A DNA stretch of 64,000 bases, from assembly GCF_038007465.1 (NCBI RefSeq), contig NZ_JBBOXF010000001.1, forward strand, positions 3,979,001-4,043,000, in the 5' to 3' direction. Below, in pieces: positions 27,851 through 37,793 of this stretch (position 1 is its first letter; the number at the start of each line of letters is the position of its first letter). A program made the translations under genes and the position numbers. The notes below the pieces were generated by a model. The model was not told the origin of the DNA. It worked only from the letters and a program-made list of their open reading frames with translations, and did not search any database. The DNA is from Sporosarcina sp. FSL K6-1508 (GTDB lineage: Bacteria; Bacillota; Bacilli; Bacillales_A; Planococcaceae).

Positions 27851-29350
27851 TTATTTCCTAAATGACTTTAACTCCTCATTCAGTATCTTTGTTTGTGAAT
27901 AAACTTGTCTGTAAATTGTAAATAGCGCTTTATACTTTTCTACATTTTCTTTTACTGGTTGATATATTTTAATCGGTTCGATAAACACATCTGCACATTG
28001 GTTTAAAGATTCAAACCAACCACATCCATACGCTGCAAGCATCACAGCACCCATACCGGGACCTTGCTCACTTGATAACTTCACAATTTTCGAATCGAAA
28101 ATATCAGCTTGCATCTGTAACCATGTTTCATTTTTCGAACCGCCTCCGATGGGGACAATTGTATCTATTTCCTTTCCATTTTCTCTAAAGATATGAATAG
28201 ATTCATTTAATGAAAACGTTATCCCTTCAAGGATTGCCCGAACAAAATCCTTTTTTGTATGAGCAGAGTCCATCCCAATAAAACTAGCACGGATAGAAGA
28301 ATCAGCATGCGGGGTCCGTTCTCCTACTAAATAAGGTGTGAAAATCAGTCCGTTTGCTCCAATCGGTATACGATCAACACTATCTAGTAATTCGTCGAAG
28401 TCCTCATTTTCAGCAAAAACACGCTTGAACCATTCAAGACTATGCCCAGCAGCTAAAGTGACCCCCATTGTGTAGTAGGCATCTTCTTTTCCATGATTAA
28501 AATAGTGAACTTTCCCATCAAAGTTACGGTTTTTAGATTCCTCATAGGAAAGAATTACACCAGATGTTCCAATACTACATAACGTCTTTCCTTCTGATAA
28601 AATCCCCGAACCAATGGCTCCACAAGCATTATCTGCACCGCCTGCAAACACTTTTGTTAACTCAAATAGCCCTGTTTCATTTGCAAATTCAGGCGTAATT
28701 GTTCCAATATATTCATGTGACTCTACAAGTGGGGGACAAATTGATTTATCAATAGCAAACAGTTCACACATTTCATTACTCCACATTTTTTTACTCACAT
28801 CTACTAATAATGTTCCTGCTGCATCGGAGTAATCACTATGTATTTTTCCCGTCAAACGATAACGCAAATAATCTTTAGGTAGCATAAAGTAAGCGATCTT
28901 TTCAAAAATGTTACGCTCATGTTCTTTTACCCATAAGAGTTTCGGTAAAGTAAAGCCTTCCAAAGCAGGATTTTTAGTGATTTCAAGTAACTTTTCTTTG
29001 CTCACAATGTCATAGATCTCTTGACATTGTTTCGTTGTTCGCGTGTCATTCCAAAGAATAGCATGACGCAATAACTCGTTATCTTGACCTACTAATACAA
29101 GTCCATGCATTTGACCGGAAAAGCTGATTCCTTCTATTTCTTTCGGATTTCCTTCGAATTGTTGCACAAGTTCTGAAAGAGCTTCTGTTGTTTTTTTCAC
29201 CCACTCTTCCGGATCTTGTTCACTATATCCTGATTTCAACTGAATGAGTGGATACGGTTTCGAGATTTCCTTACATACTTCCCCCTTCTGATTCGTAAGT
29301 AGAACCTTTACTGCGCTTGTGCCCAAATCAATTCCAATCACATATTTCAT
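27851..29350 (-). CDS. xylB: Xylulokinase XylB
   Basis: 499-residue FGGY kinase that phosphorylates D-xylulose to xylulose-5-phosphate for the pentose phosphate pathway. Landmarks are IGIDLGTSAVKVLLTN, GISFSGQMHGLVLV near residue 80 (the SGQMHG motif is typical of xylulokinase), ILWNDTRT, GGADNACGAIGSG and the C-terminal PIGGGSKNETWLQMQADI in outline. It is separated from xylA by the 1-kb repeat block B. GAGGGTG lies before the ATG. A CRE-like sequence inside the gene (28211-28224) is noted elsewhere. Confidence 0.95.
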   Translation of the reverse strand: MKYVIGIDLGTSAVKVLLTNQKGEVCKEISKPYPLIQLKSGYSEQDPEEWVKKTTEALSELVQQFEGNPKEIEGISFSGQMHGLVLVGQDNELLRHAILWNDTRTTKQCQEIYDIVSKEKLLEITKNPALEGFTLPKLLWVKEHERNIFEKIAYFMLPKDYLRYRLTGKIHSDYSDAAGTLLVDVSKKMWSNEMCELFAIDKSICPPLVESHEYIGTITPEFANETGLFELTKVFAGGADNACGAIGSGILSEGKTLCSIGTSGVILSYEESKNRNFDGKVHYFNHGKEDAYYTMGVTLAAGHSLEWFKRVFAENEDFDELLDSVDRIPIGANGLIFTPYLVGERTPHADSSIRASFIGMDSAHTKKDFVRAILEGITFSLNESIHIFRENGKEIDTIVPIGGGSKNETWLQMQADIFDSKIVKLSSEQGPGMGAVMLAAYGCGWFESLNQCADVFIEPIKIYQPVKENVEKYKALFTIYRQVYSQTKILNEELKSFRK

Positions 29351-29434
29351 TTTTCACCCTCATTCCTTTTGATAAAGTAAGGACATGCGATATATTGAAC
29401 AAATGAATACGGCATAGGCGCTTTACAATGGATA

Positions 29435-30455
29435 GAATCAGAATTCCTGCTATTATCGCTTCGACGCTTTGTGGATGCCTCCCGCGTTAAGCCGGAAAGG
29501 AGAGCACTTGGGAGGGATTGAATTGCATCCCTCCTTGCTCTTATCGCTCCGGCTACCACGGAGACCCGCCTTCGCTGGATAGTCTATGTGAAAGCGCATT
29601 TCGTTTTCAGGGGTGGGACCTACAACCTGGAGTGGCATAAATCGATTGAATGTGATCAACGAATGTCCCAATACAGGAGTAATGAATTAAATATCCTGCT
29701 AATATCGCTTCGGCGCTTTGTGGATGCCTCCCGCGATAAGCCGGAAAGGAGAGCACTTTCAGTCTTATAGCTCCGGCTACCACGAAGTCGCGCCTTCGCT
29801 GGATGGGCTATGTGAAAGCGCATTTCGTTTTCGGGGGTGGGACCTACAACCTGGAGTACCATAAATCGATTGAATGTGATCAACGAATGTCCCAATACAG
29901 GAGTAATGAATTAAATATCCTGCTAATATCGCTTCGGCGCTTTGTGGATGCCTCCCGCGATAAGCCAGAAAGGAGAGCACTTTCAGTCTTATCGCTCCGG
30001 CTACCACGAAGTCGCGCCTTCGCTGGATGGGCTATTTGAGAAAGCGCATATCGTTATCTGTAATGAAATCTGCAACCCGGAGTGCGTCTTCCTTGAGTAT
30101 AATTATATATGTTGAAATACTGAATCCGGTGTATAAACTGAGCGAAGGCGCCTTACAGGGGTAGCCGAAGCCATAAGTCTAGCGGCGAAGCTGCTCGGCT
30201 TATGGCGGGAGGCATCCCCTAGCGCCGCAGCGGTTCAATGGAATTTTTTATAGTATCAACTAGTAATTACCTTATACTCTCGCCATCTACATCTCAAAAT
30301 CACATTTTTCTTGATAATGAACACCCTAGCCCAGGCTTAAGGCGAAAGGCATCCCCAAAGCACCAAGCGTTCTACAATCCACTCCCCGAATTACAACTCT
30401 CTCATTAGTGAGCGCCACAGCGGATTCAATGGGATTCTTTAAACCAACATATATA
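29435..30455 (+). repeat. Composite repeat block B (three tandem M1, then M2 and M3)
   Basis: Fills the gap between xylA and xylB. Three tandem M1 units start at about 29455, 29704 and 29928. The last two intervals differ: 249 bp for the first copy, which holds a 25-bp insert, and exactly 224 bp between the second and third. An inverted M2 (about 30133-30235) and a degenerate inverted M3 (about 30320-30370) follow in the same order as block A. It ends with the family boundary ATTCAATGGGATTCTTTAA then CAACATATAT. No plausible gene; open frames are copies of one another. Confidence 0.87.
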
Positions 30456-30501
30456 GCAGCCATTTATGCTGATTCTACTACGTCCCAATTTAATATAACT
30501 A

Positions 30502-31824
30502 TTACTCTGAACTCACGGATAATAAATATTGGTTTATTGTAGCCCTTAGACGTTCCGTTCTCCCAGAAGTATTTTGAATGTCTCCTAGTTGCAACGCGTA
30601 ATCTTCTAATTTACGGAAATCGGTGTTTCCCTCTATGATTTCCTTTCCAATTCCATGGTTATAGCTGTCATACCGCTTTTCAATAAACTCTTCCAGCACT
30701 TTATCGTCAATTAACTTTTGAGCAACTTTTAGTCCTATTGCAAAGCTGTCCATACCTGCAATATGCGCATGGAATAGGTCCTCTTGTTCAAATGAACCTC
30801 TTCTAACTTTAGCATCAAAGTTTAATCCACCCCGACCTAGTCCACCATTTTTCAATACTTCATACATCGCTAAAGTAGTAGCGTATAGGTCCGTTGGAAA
30901 CTCATCCGTGTCCCAACCGAGTAATCCATCTCCTTGGTTTGCATCCACTGAACCTAACATGCCATTAATACGGGCCACACAAAGTTCATGTTCAAATGTA
31001 TGTCCAGCTAAAGTTGCATGGTTTGCTTCAATATTAAATTTGAAATGATCTTGCAAATCGTATGATTGTAAAAAAGCTAAACTTGTTGCAACGTCAAAAT
31101 CATACTGATGCTTCGATGGCTCTTTCGGCTTTGGCTCAATTAAGAATTGACCATTGTATCCAATTTCCTTGGCATAATCGACTGCCATGTGGAAAAATCG
31201 CCCTAAATTATCAAGTTCAAGCTTCATGTCTGTATTCAGTAAGGTTTCATAACCTTCACGTCCCCCCCAGAACACATAGTTTTCAGATCCTAAATCCTTG
31301 GCGATTTCCAAACCTTTTTTCACTTTTGCTGCCGAATAAGCAAATACATCAGCATTGATGGAAGTGGCAGCCCCATGAACAAAACGAGGATGTGAGAACA
31401 TATTTGCTGTATTCCATAAAAGTTTAGTATTACTCGTACTCATATATTCTTTAATCATCAATACAATTTCGTCTAGATTTTTATATGTTTCCCTAAGATT
31501 TTCTCCTTCTGGAGCTATATCGATGTCATGGAAACAGAAGAATGGTACATTTAATTTCTCAAAAAATTCAAATCCGGCTTCTACACGTGCCTTTGCTAAA
31601 TCCATCCCTTTAAATTTATCCCAAGAACGAATCATATTTCCACTGCCAAATGGATCTGATCCATCCATCGTAAATGTATGCCAATAGGCAACGCCGAATC
31701 TCAAAGTGTCTTCCATAGACTTGCCTGCTACTTTTTCCTCTGGGTTATAATATTTAAATGCAAGTGGATTCGTAGATTTATGTCCCTCATATTTAATTTG
31801 ATCAATGTTTTCGAAATAAGTCAT
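30502..31824 (-). CDS. xylA: Xylose isomerase XylA
   Basis: 440-residue TIM-barrel enzyme that converts D-xylose to D-xylulose with two divalent metals. Active-site landmarks are FCFHDIDIAPEG (catalytic His and Asp), FLIEPKPKEPSKHQYDFD, the metal ligands in NIEANHATLAGHTFEHE, and GSVDANQGD. The length is that of the long (class II) enzymes. The ATG at 31824 follows GGAGG by 8 nt; the frame is open 5 codons further. It lies 55 bp downstream of xylH in the xylFGHA operon. Confidence 0.97.
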   Translation of the reverse strand: MTYFENIDQIKYEGHKSTNPLAFKYYNPEEKVAGKSMEDTLRFGVAYWHTFTMDGSDPFGSGNMIRSWDKFKGMDLAKARVEAGFEFFEKLNVPFFCFHDIDIAPEGENLRETYKNLDEIVLMIKEYMSTSNTKLLWNTANMFSHPRFVHGAATSINADVFAYSAAKVKKGLEIAKDLGSENYVFWGGREGYETLLNTDMKLELDNLGRFFHMAVDYAKEIGYNGQFLIEPKPKEPSKHQYDFDVATSLAFLQSYDLQDHFKFNIEANHATLAGHTFEHELCVARINGMLGSVDANQGDGLLGWDTDEFPTDLYATTLAMYEVLKNGGLGRGGLNFDAKVRRGSFEQEDLFHAHIAGMDSFAIGLKVAQKLIDDKVLEEFIEKRYDSYNHGIGKEIIEGNTDFRKLEDYALQLGDIQNTSGRTERLRATINQYLLSVSSE

Positions 31825-31879
31825 GATAAATTCCTCCACAAACTTTATATTTTCAAAACTATACCGCTATGATACTTGT

Positions 31880-33043
31880 TTACTTTTTACTAGCAATATC
31901 AATCCAGACTGCAACAATCAAAATTAAGCCCTTAACGATGTATTGCCAGAACGTTTCAATATTCAACATACTCATCCCATTATCGATACTTGCCATAATT
32001 AGTGCACCGATAAGGGCACCAACTACCTTCCCTTTTCCGCCCATTAAACTCGTTCCACCAATAACACAAGCCGCGATTGCATCAAGCTCATACATATTAC
32101 CCGCATTAACAGTAGCTGCATTTAATCGACTTGTTAAAATCACACCCGCAACTCCCGCAAGAGCGCCCATTGATATAAAAACCCATAATGTATTACGCTT
32201 AATGTTTATGCCTGAAAGGGCCGCTGCTTCTGCGTTTCCACCAATTGCATAAACGTATCTGCCAAACGAAGTTTTATTAGAAATAAAGATAAAGATGGCC
32301 GCTAATAGAACCACAATTAATATCGGCGTTGGAATCCCATGGTAGCGATTTAACATATACGTAGCTAGTAAAATGAAAAACGAATAGACTCCAATTTTCC
32401 CATAGTCAATTAGCTGTGTTGGAAGTAATAAGCCCATATCTTTTCTTTTAGATCGATTTCGTACCGTCCAAAATATCAGTATTCCAATACTAACTAATGC
32501 TAATAGATAGCCTAAACCAAATGGAAAATAACTATTACTAATCTCCTTAAAACCATTACTCATCGGGGCTATCGTTTGCCCTTTACTTAATCCAATAAGG
32601 ATGCCACGGAAAATAAGCATTCCACCTAGCGTGACGATAAATGCTGGAACTGCTCTGTACGCAACCCACCACCCCTGCCATGCGCCAAAAATTGCACCAA
32701 CTACAATCGCGGCAACGACAACAGCAAATGTATTCCAGTCATACCAAACATGTAAAATCGCAGCAACTCCACCAGTTAAACCTACTAATGAACCGACAGA
32801 TAAATCAATATGTCCCGCTACTATGATCAATGTCATACCAATTGCTAAAACAGCTACTACAGACATTTGGGAGAATAAATTGGACATATTACGTGAAGAT
32901 AAAAATTCACCACCAGTGAAAAATCCGAATATAGCAGCAATTAACACCAATGCAATAATAAGCGTGTACGCCTGCATATCCAACTTAAAACTTAAACCTC
33001 TTTTTTCGTGAGTATCTGTATCAGCTGTTGGTTGAGTGTTCAC
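31880..33043 (-). CDS. xylH: Xylose ABC transporter permease XylH
   Basis: 387-residue sugar permease of the BPD_transp_2 (RbsC/XylH) family with about 10 hydrophobic helices. It has VGSLVGLTGGVAAIL, YRAVPAFIVTLGGMLIFRG in outline, and YAIGGNAEAAALSGINIKR, the cytosolic loop that contacts the ATPase. The best start is a GTG at 33043, 9 nt after GGGAGG. It overlaps the xylG stop (GTGA), implying translational coupling. The middle insert around residues 215-240 is also seen in other XylH proteins. Confidence 0.92.
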   Translation of the reverse strand: MNTQPTADTDTHEKRGLSFKLDMQAYTLIIALVLIAAIFGFFTGGEFLSSRNMSNLFSQMSVVAVLAIGMTLIIVAGHIDLSVGSLVGLTGGVAAILHVWYDWNTFAVVVAAIVVGAIFGAWQGWWVAYRAVPAFIVTLGGMLIFRGILIGLSKGQTIAPMSNGFKEISNSYFPFGLGYLLALVSIGILIFWTVRNRSKRKDMGLLLPTQLIDYGKIGVYSFFILLATYMLNRYHGIPTPILIVVLLAAIFIFISNKTSFGRYVYAIGGNAEAAALSGINIKRNTLWVFISMGALAGVAGVILTSRLNAATVNAGNMYELDAIAACVIGGTSLMGGKGKVVGALIGALIMASIDNGMSMLNIETFWQYIVKGLILIVAVWIDIASKK

Positions 33044-34560
33044 GATATCTTCCCTCCCGTTGCACACGTCATAATTTTCTCTTGGGTTGCTTCCTCTCTT
33101 AAGAACTCCCCTGTAATTTCTCCTTCTGCCATCACAATAATTCTATCTGACATACCTAGCACTTCAGGCAACTCAGATGAAATAATCACGATTCCAACTC
33201 CTTGATTGGCCAACTCATTTATTATTTTATAAATTTCATACTTTGCTCCAACATCAATTCCTCTAGTCGGTTCATCTAGAATCAAAACTTTGGGATTAGT
33301 TAATAACCATTTGCTAAGTACAACCTTTTGCTGATTTCCACCGCTTAGTTGACCAACTAACGCTTCTAAATTTGGGGCTTTCAGATTCATTTTATATGTA
33401 ATATCCCCAGCACTCTTTACTTCTAAAGCGTTATCAATTACCTTAATTTTCATCATTTTATTCAATGCGGCAAGCGTAGTATTTTTAGTAATATCCATTC
33501 CTAAAACTAATCCATAACGCTTTCTATCTTCAGAAACATATGCAAGCCCGTCTTTAATAGCATCCGCTGGACTTTTTATATTCGTTTCTTTCCCATCAAT
33601 CAAGACAGTGCCCGTTTGATTGCCTTTTAAACCTCCAAACAAGCTGATAAATAGTTCTGTCCTGCCAGCACCCATTAATCCCGAAAATCCAAGGATTTCA
33701 CCTTTTTTAAGGGTAAATGAAACATTGTCAATCACTTTTTTCCCCACACTATTAGTAACAGAGTAGTTTTTCACATCGACTATATTTTCATGGCTTATAG
33801 CACGAATTTCATATGGGAAAAGCTCAGTTAATTCGCGTCCTACCATCTTCGTAATAATTTTTTCCTCTGATAGTGCTTCAATTGAATCTGTACTAACAGA
33901 TTGCCCATCTCTTATGATCGTGACAGAATCCGCTAACGCCATCACTTCACCAAGTTTATGGGAAATATAAATGCAAGTGACTCCTTTTTTACGAAGGTCA
34001 TTTAATAGATTCATTAAAATGTCGACGTCACTTTCCGTTAATGCGGCTGTTGGCTCATCTAATATGAGAATATCCGTTTTTCGAGTCAATGCCTTCGCAA
34101 TTTCAATAAGCTGTTGTTTTCCAACTGTTAATTCTCTTACTTTTGTTTGAGGATCGATATCCAACCCTATATGATCTAACCACTTTTGGGCCTCCGCATA
34201 AATTTTATTCCAGTCAATAATTTTCGCTCTCATTAAGTCATGACTTAAAAACAAGTTTTCTGCGACTGTCATTTCTTCTACAAGTGCAAGCTCTTGATAA
34301 ATTATTGCAACACCTGCGTTTTGAGATTCTTTAATCGACTTGAACTGCACATTTTCACCATTGATTAGGATTTCACCGTCATATGTTCCTTGTGGATAAA
34401 CTCCGCTTAATATTTTCATTAAGGTCGATTTCCCCGCACCATTTTCACCGCATAAAGCATGAATTTCTCCTTTACGCACAGAAAAAGTAACATTATCTAG
34501 AGCACGAACACCTGGAAACTCTTTTGTAATTGCCTTCATTTGAAGCGCATAATTTCCCAT
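33040..34560 (-). CDS. xylG: Xylose ABC transporter ATP-binding protein XylG
   Basis: 506-residue tandem ABC ATPase of the sugar (CUT2) type. Domain 1 has Walker A GENGAGKST near residue 38, LTVGKQQLIEIAKAL and Walker B ILILDEPTA; domain 2 has the degenerate Walker A GLMGAGRTE, the signature LSGGNQQKVVLSKWL and LILDEPTRGIDVGAKYEIY. It pairs with XylH and XylF. It is 70 bp downstream of xylF and overlaps xylH by 4 bp. GAGGTGAT lies 8 nt upstream of the ATG. Confidence 0.94.
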   Translation of the reverse strand: MGNYALQMKAITKEFPGVRALDNVTFSVRKGEIHALCGENGAGKSTLMKILSGVYPQGTYDGEILINGENVQFKSIKESQNAGVAIIYQELALVEEMTVAENLFLSHDLMRAKIIDWNKIYAEAQKWLDHIGLDIDPQTKVRELTVGKQQLIEIAKALTRKTDILILDEPTAALTESDVDILMNLLNDLRKKGVTCIYISHKLGEVMALADSVTIIRDGQSVSTDSIEALSEEKIITKMVGRELTELFPYEIRAISHENIVDVKNYSVTNSVGKKVIDNVSFTLKKGEILGFSGLMGAGRTELFISLFGGLKGNQTGTVLIDGKETNIKSPADAIKDGLAYVSEDRKRYGLVLGMDITKNTTLAALNKMMKIKVIDNALEVKSAGDITYKMNLKAPNLEALVGQLSGGNQQKVVLSKWLLTNPKVLILDEPTRGIDVGAKYEIYKIINELANQGVGIVIISSELPEVLGMSDRIIVMAEGEITGEFLREEATQEKIMTCATGGKIS

Positions 34561-34630
34561 TACAGCTTATCACCTCTTAATATAGGTAAATTTAAAGGGG
34601 GACTCATCCCCCACTTTTATAAAAGTTAAC

Positions 34631-35728
34631 TTATGGACGTGCTGGACGATCGCTTTCTGGAACGTTTTTATAAACTTCGTCATACGTATGGAAACCATCC
34701 TTGATCACTGTATCAATGATATTTTCCTTACCCACTTTGATTGGATCAAGTTTAATAAAGGGCACATCAATTTTGCCGTTATTTACAGTGGAGTCTGACG
34801 GGATTTCCTCTCCTTTCGCCAGTTGTACCGCTACTTCTGCAGATTTGATTGCAATCGCTTTGATAGGTTTATAAACTGTCATTGTTTGAATTCCTTCTGC
34901 AATACGTTATACACCAGCTAAATCTGCATCTTGCCCTGAGATAACTACCTTGCCAGCCAATTCTTGAGCATCTAACGCCTGAATTGCACCACCGGCTGTA
35001 TTATCATTGGAAGCAACAATGGCATCGATATCATTTTTGTTCGCTGTTAAAGCGTTTTCCATTATTTTTAGTGCTTCACTTGCATCCCAGCCCTTGGCCC
35101 ATTGATCGCCGATTATTTCAATGTTTCCACTATCAACGAGTGGCTGAATAATATTCATTTGTCCTTCTCTGAACATTTTGGCATTATTATCCGTTGGCGA
35201 CCCGCCCATTAGGAAGTATTTTCCTTCTGGCACTTTTTCAACTAGGTATTCAGCTTGCATTTCACCTACTCGTACGTTATCAAATGACACATAAGCATCA
35301 ACATCTGAACCATTTACGAGACGATCATAAGCTAATACAGGAATCCCTTCATTTTTTGCTTTATCAACAACGGGTGATAAAGCATCCGAGTTAATCGCGA
35401 TAATGACTAATACATCAATTTCTTGCGATAACATATTTTGAATTTGTGACAATTGTTTTTCCTCATCACCATTTGCAGATTGAACGATTACTTCTGCGCC
35501 AAGTTCTTCAGCTTTTTCAACAAAGAAATCCCGGTCATGTTGCCAACGTTCTAACGTTAAATCTGAAACAGAAAGACCAATCTTGAGCTTTGCATCGGAC
35601 TTCCCCCCCTTGTCAGACTTATCGCCACTCTCATTTCCACCACTAGCATCTTGGCCACAAGCCGCCAATAAAAGTAAAACCAGTAAAATAGAGATAATAG
35701 AATGTAACCCCTTACATTTTCCCAACAT
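34631..35728 (-). pseudogene. xylF: xylF, xylose-binding lipoprotein, interrupted by an in-frame TAA
   Basis: The reading frame from the ATG at 35728 stops at codon 274 (TAA, 34907-34909), then continues in the same frame for 91 more codons to 34631. The text across the stop reads GQDADLAGV-stop-RIAEGIQTMTVYKPIK; homologues have Gln or another residue there, so CAA to TAA is the simplest change. The first part has lipobox LLAAC (Cys24) and most of the periplasmic-binding fold; the second part is the rest of lobe two. Without it, ligand binding should fail. The remaining frame is intact, so the mutation is recent, a sequencing error, or tolerated by read-through. Confidence 0.9.
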
Positions 35729-35774
35729 AAAAAATCCCCCTTTTCAAAATTGTCTAATTATAGACTGTATTGAA

Positions 35775-35803
35775 ATTTTACCACCGCAAACTTAGTTTGT
35801 CTA
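35775..35803 (-). promoter_or_regulatory. Promoter of the xylFGHA operon
   Basis: On the minus strand TAGACA (35798-35803), a 17-bp spacer and TAAAAT (35775-35780), each 5 of 6 to consensus. The -35 box lies inside the xylO palindrome, so XylR binding would block it. Confidence 0.72.
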
Positions 35804-35820
35804 TCGAATAAACTAAGTTT
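35788..35820. promoter_or_regulatory. xylO operator for XylR
   Basis: Perfect 11-bp inverted repeat AAACTTAGTTT / AAACTAAGTTT with an 11-nt spacer, between divergent xylF and xylR. It contains the TTAGTTT...AAACTAA half-sites of the Bacillus xylose operator. TATAAT at 35825-35830 is the probable -10 of xylR, so both directions are controlled from one site. Confidence 0.88.
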
Positions 35821-35878
35821 ACTGTATAATACCTAGTAATGACTGAAAAATAATTATAATAGAGAAGATGGTGAGATA

Positions 35879-37057
35879 ATGAAACGAACTTCATGGAATC
35901 AACATGTTGTCAAAAAAAAGAACAAAGAAATGGTTTTACAAAAAATTATTGCACTCGCTCCAATATCCCGCGCTGATATCGCTCAACGATCTGGTTTAAA
36001 CAAAGCTACCGTTTCTTCACTTGTAAGTGAGCTAATCCAAGAGGAACTCATTTTTGAATCTGGACCTGGTGAGTCGAGTGGAGGTAGACGCCCCGTTATG
36101 TTGTTGTTTAATAAGAGCGCTGGTTATTCAATCGGTATTGATATGGGCGTTAATTATACTTTTGGCATTATAACTGATTTAGTAGGTAACGTTATCTATG
36201 AAAAAAATCATCCTATCCATAAACCACTTTCGTTTGATCAGCAAATTCGGCTGCTTATAGAAACGATTGGTACACTAATCGATCAAACACCTAAAAGTAG
36301 GTATGGGGTCATAGGTATTGGAATCGGCGTTCCCGGAATTGTTGGGATTAACGGAAGGGTGTTACTTGCTCCAAATTTAAAGTGGAAAGATATTGACTTG
36401 ATGAAAATTCTTAAACGTGAATTCGACTATCCGATCCTTGTTGAAAATGAAGCAAATGCAGGTGCCTATGGAGAAAAAAGATTTGGATCTGGACAGGAGA
36501 GCAACAACATAATCTATGTAAGTGCAGGGATTGGAATTGGTGCGGGGTTTATTTTAGATGGTGAATTATTCCGAGGTAATAATGGATATGCAGGCGAAAG
36601 TGGCCATATGACGATTGTAAAAGACGGAAAAAAATGCGAATGTGGGAATACGGGATGTTGGGAAGCTTATGCCTCTGAGCATTCATTATTGAAACAGGCC
36701 AAGGATTTCGTGCATTTATCCGAAGCAACACTTGAACAACTAATTGATTTTGCTGAAGCTGACGATAAAGATTCGATTGAGCTTTTCCAAGAGATTGGCA
36801 GCTATATGGGCACGGGAATGGCTAACTTAATAAAAACCTTTAATCCTCAACTCGTTATCGTTGGAAATAGGCTTGCAAAAGCTAAAGATTGGATAGAAGA
36901 CCCAATTGTAGAAACTATAAAAAAAGAGTTACTCACCTTCCACCAAACCGATATGAAGATGAAATTTTCCAAACTATCCACGTACTCAACTGCACTAGGA
37001 GTATCTGCTTTTGCTATTGAAGAATTTCTTAAGACTGATCAGGCAGAAAATACTTAG
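35879..37057 (+). CDS. xylR: Xylose repressor XylR (ROK family)
   Basis: 392 residues: an N-terminal winged helix (about 15-80, ISRADIAQRSGLNKATVSSLVSELI in outline), then a ROK sugar-kinase-like domain (SIGIDMGVNYTFG; GVIGIGIGVPGIVG; ENEANAGAYGE) with the zinc motif KCECGNTGCWEAYAS near 255. It binds xylO and is released by xylose. It is divergent from xylFGHA and probably autoregulated. It ends 100 bp before a strong terminator. Confidence 0.93.
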   Translation: MKRTSWNQHVVKKKNKEMVLQKIIALAPISRADIAQRSGLNKATVSSLVSELIQEELIFESGPGESSGGRRPVMLLFNKSAGYSIGIDMGVNYTFGIITDLVGNVIYEKNHPIHKPLSFDQQIRLLIETIGTLIDQTPKSRYGVIGIGIGVPGIVGINGRVLLAPNLKWKDIDLMKILKREFDYPILVENEANAGAYGEKRFGSGQESNNIIYVSAGIGIGAGFILDGELFRGNNGYAGESGHMTIVKDGKKCECGNTGCWEAYASEHSLLKQAKDFVHLSEATLEQLIDFAEADDKDSIELFQEIGSYMGTGMANLIKTFNPQLVIVGNRLAKAKDWIEDPIVETIKKELLTFHQTDMKMKFSKLSTYSTALGVSAFAIEEFLKTDQAENT

Positions 37058-37158
37058 GCAGGGTCAGTCGACAAACTAATACAAAATGGGGAACTGTTAA
37101 TACGCTTTAACACTTTCGCACTTGTTACCCCCCTATCCATCCCTGTTTTGATATAACA

Positions 37159-37195
37159 TGGCCCACAACATAAATGTTGTGGGCCAATTATTTTA
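37159..37195 (+). terminator. Terminator of xylR
   Basis: A perfect 12-bp stem TGGCCCACAACA / TGTTGTGGGCCA with a 4-nt loop, then ATTATTTT. T-richness on the other side also allows use from the minus strand. Confidence 0.88.
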
Positions 37196-37253
37196 GTGAC
37201 TCTGACGGGTTTAGGGGGGATCAAAATCATCCCCCTCTTTATGAACTTTCCAT

Positions 37254-37688
37254 TTAACTAGACTTTAGATGAGCTTGTGCATACAGACACTCAATAAGAT
37301 CATTTACAGCGACTTCACCTGCATGGATCCATCTGTTTTTATCAATGATTTTGCCGTCTGTATCAATCGGTTTCTGAAATTGACTAAATCCTGTTGCGTC
37401 TATTAATGAACTTTCATCACTATCTAGACCGACGTGCACGACATGCTTGATCACGTAAGACGTACCAAATTCAATGGAAGCATCATATTCATCAAGTTCT
37501 CCTTCCGTTACGATAAAAGGAATTCGGATATAGATCGTTTCACCGCCTTCGCGGCATAAAATATGATCGAAGCTTCCTTTATGATAGTCCCAGTTTCCAC
37601 CCAAATGATAGCCAAGCCCTCGAATACAATCACTTACTACACCAAAAGAAGCCCTTTGTCCATCAAGCTCCGTTTGTAATTTCAACAT
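37254..37688 (-). CDS. YugN-like protein
   Basis: 144 residues, soluble, acidic. The pattern LGGNWDYHKGSFDH, then IYIRIPFIVTEGELDEYDASIEFG and a YVIKHVVHVGLD stretch resembles the YugN family (B. subtilis YugN has GGQWDYERVTYDY and VEGDVD at similar places), of unknown function. Homology is judged by eye. GGAGGGAG lies 4-6 nt before the ATG. Monocistronic on the minus strand. Confidence 0.65.
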   Translation of the reverse strand: MLKLQTELDGQRASFGVVSDCIRGLGYHLGGNWDYHKGSFDHILCREGGETIYIRIPFIVTEGELDEYDASIEFGTSYVIKHVVHVGLDSDESSLIDATGFSQFQKPIDTDGKIIDKNRWIHAGEVAVNDLIECLYAQAHLKSS

Positions 37689-37793
37689 ATTTCTCCCTCC
37701 TTCTGCTATGTTCCTTAAACAGCATTCACAATTGAAGGAGGAATAATACTTCTAATAATCACAAACAGGCTTTACTAATTTACGTATTTGATC

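Noticed and set aside
28211..28224. CRE-like TGAAAACGTTATCC inside xylB
   Set aside because: It lies about 380 codons into the gene, far from any promoter; 13 of 14 matches can occur by chance.
29455..30030. Tandem repeat as a possible CRISPR array
   Set aside because: Unit length is 224-249 bp with no short direct repeats or unique spacers, and no cas genes are nearby.
29347..30039. Overlapping frames with repeated SLRRFVDASRDKPER-type peptides
   Set aside because: Translations of the 224-bp tandem repeat in block B; the peptide repeat simply reflects the DNA repeat.
34631..34882. Second part of xylF as a separate 83-codon gene
   Set aside because: It continues in frame after the TAA, aligns with the missing end of XylF and has no Shine-Dalgarno of its own.
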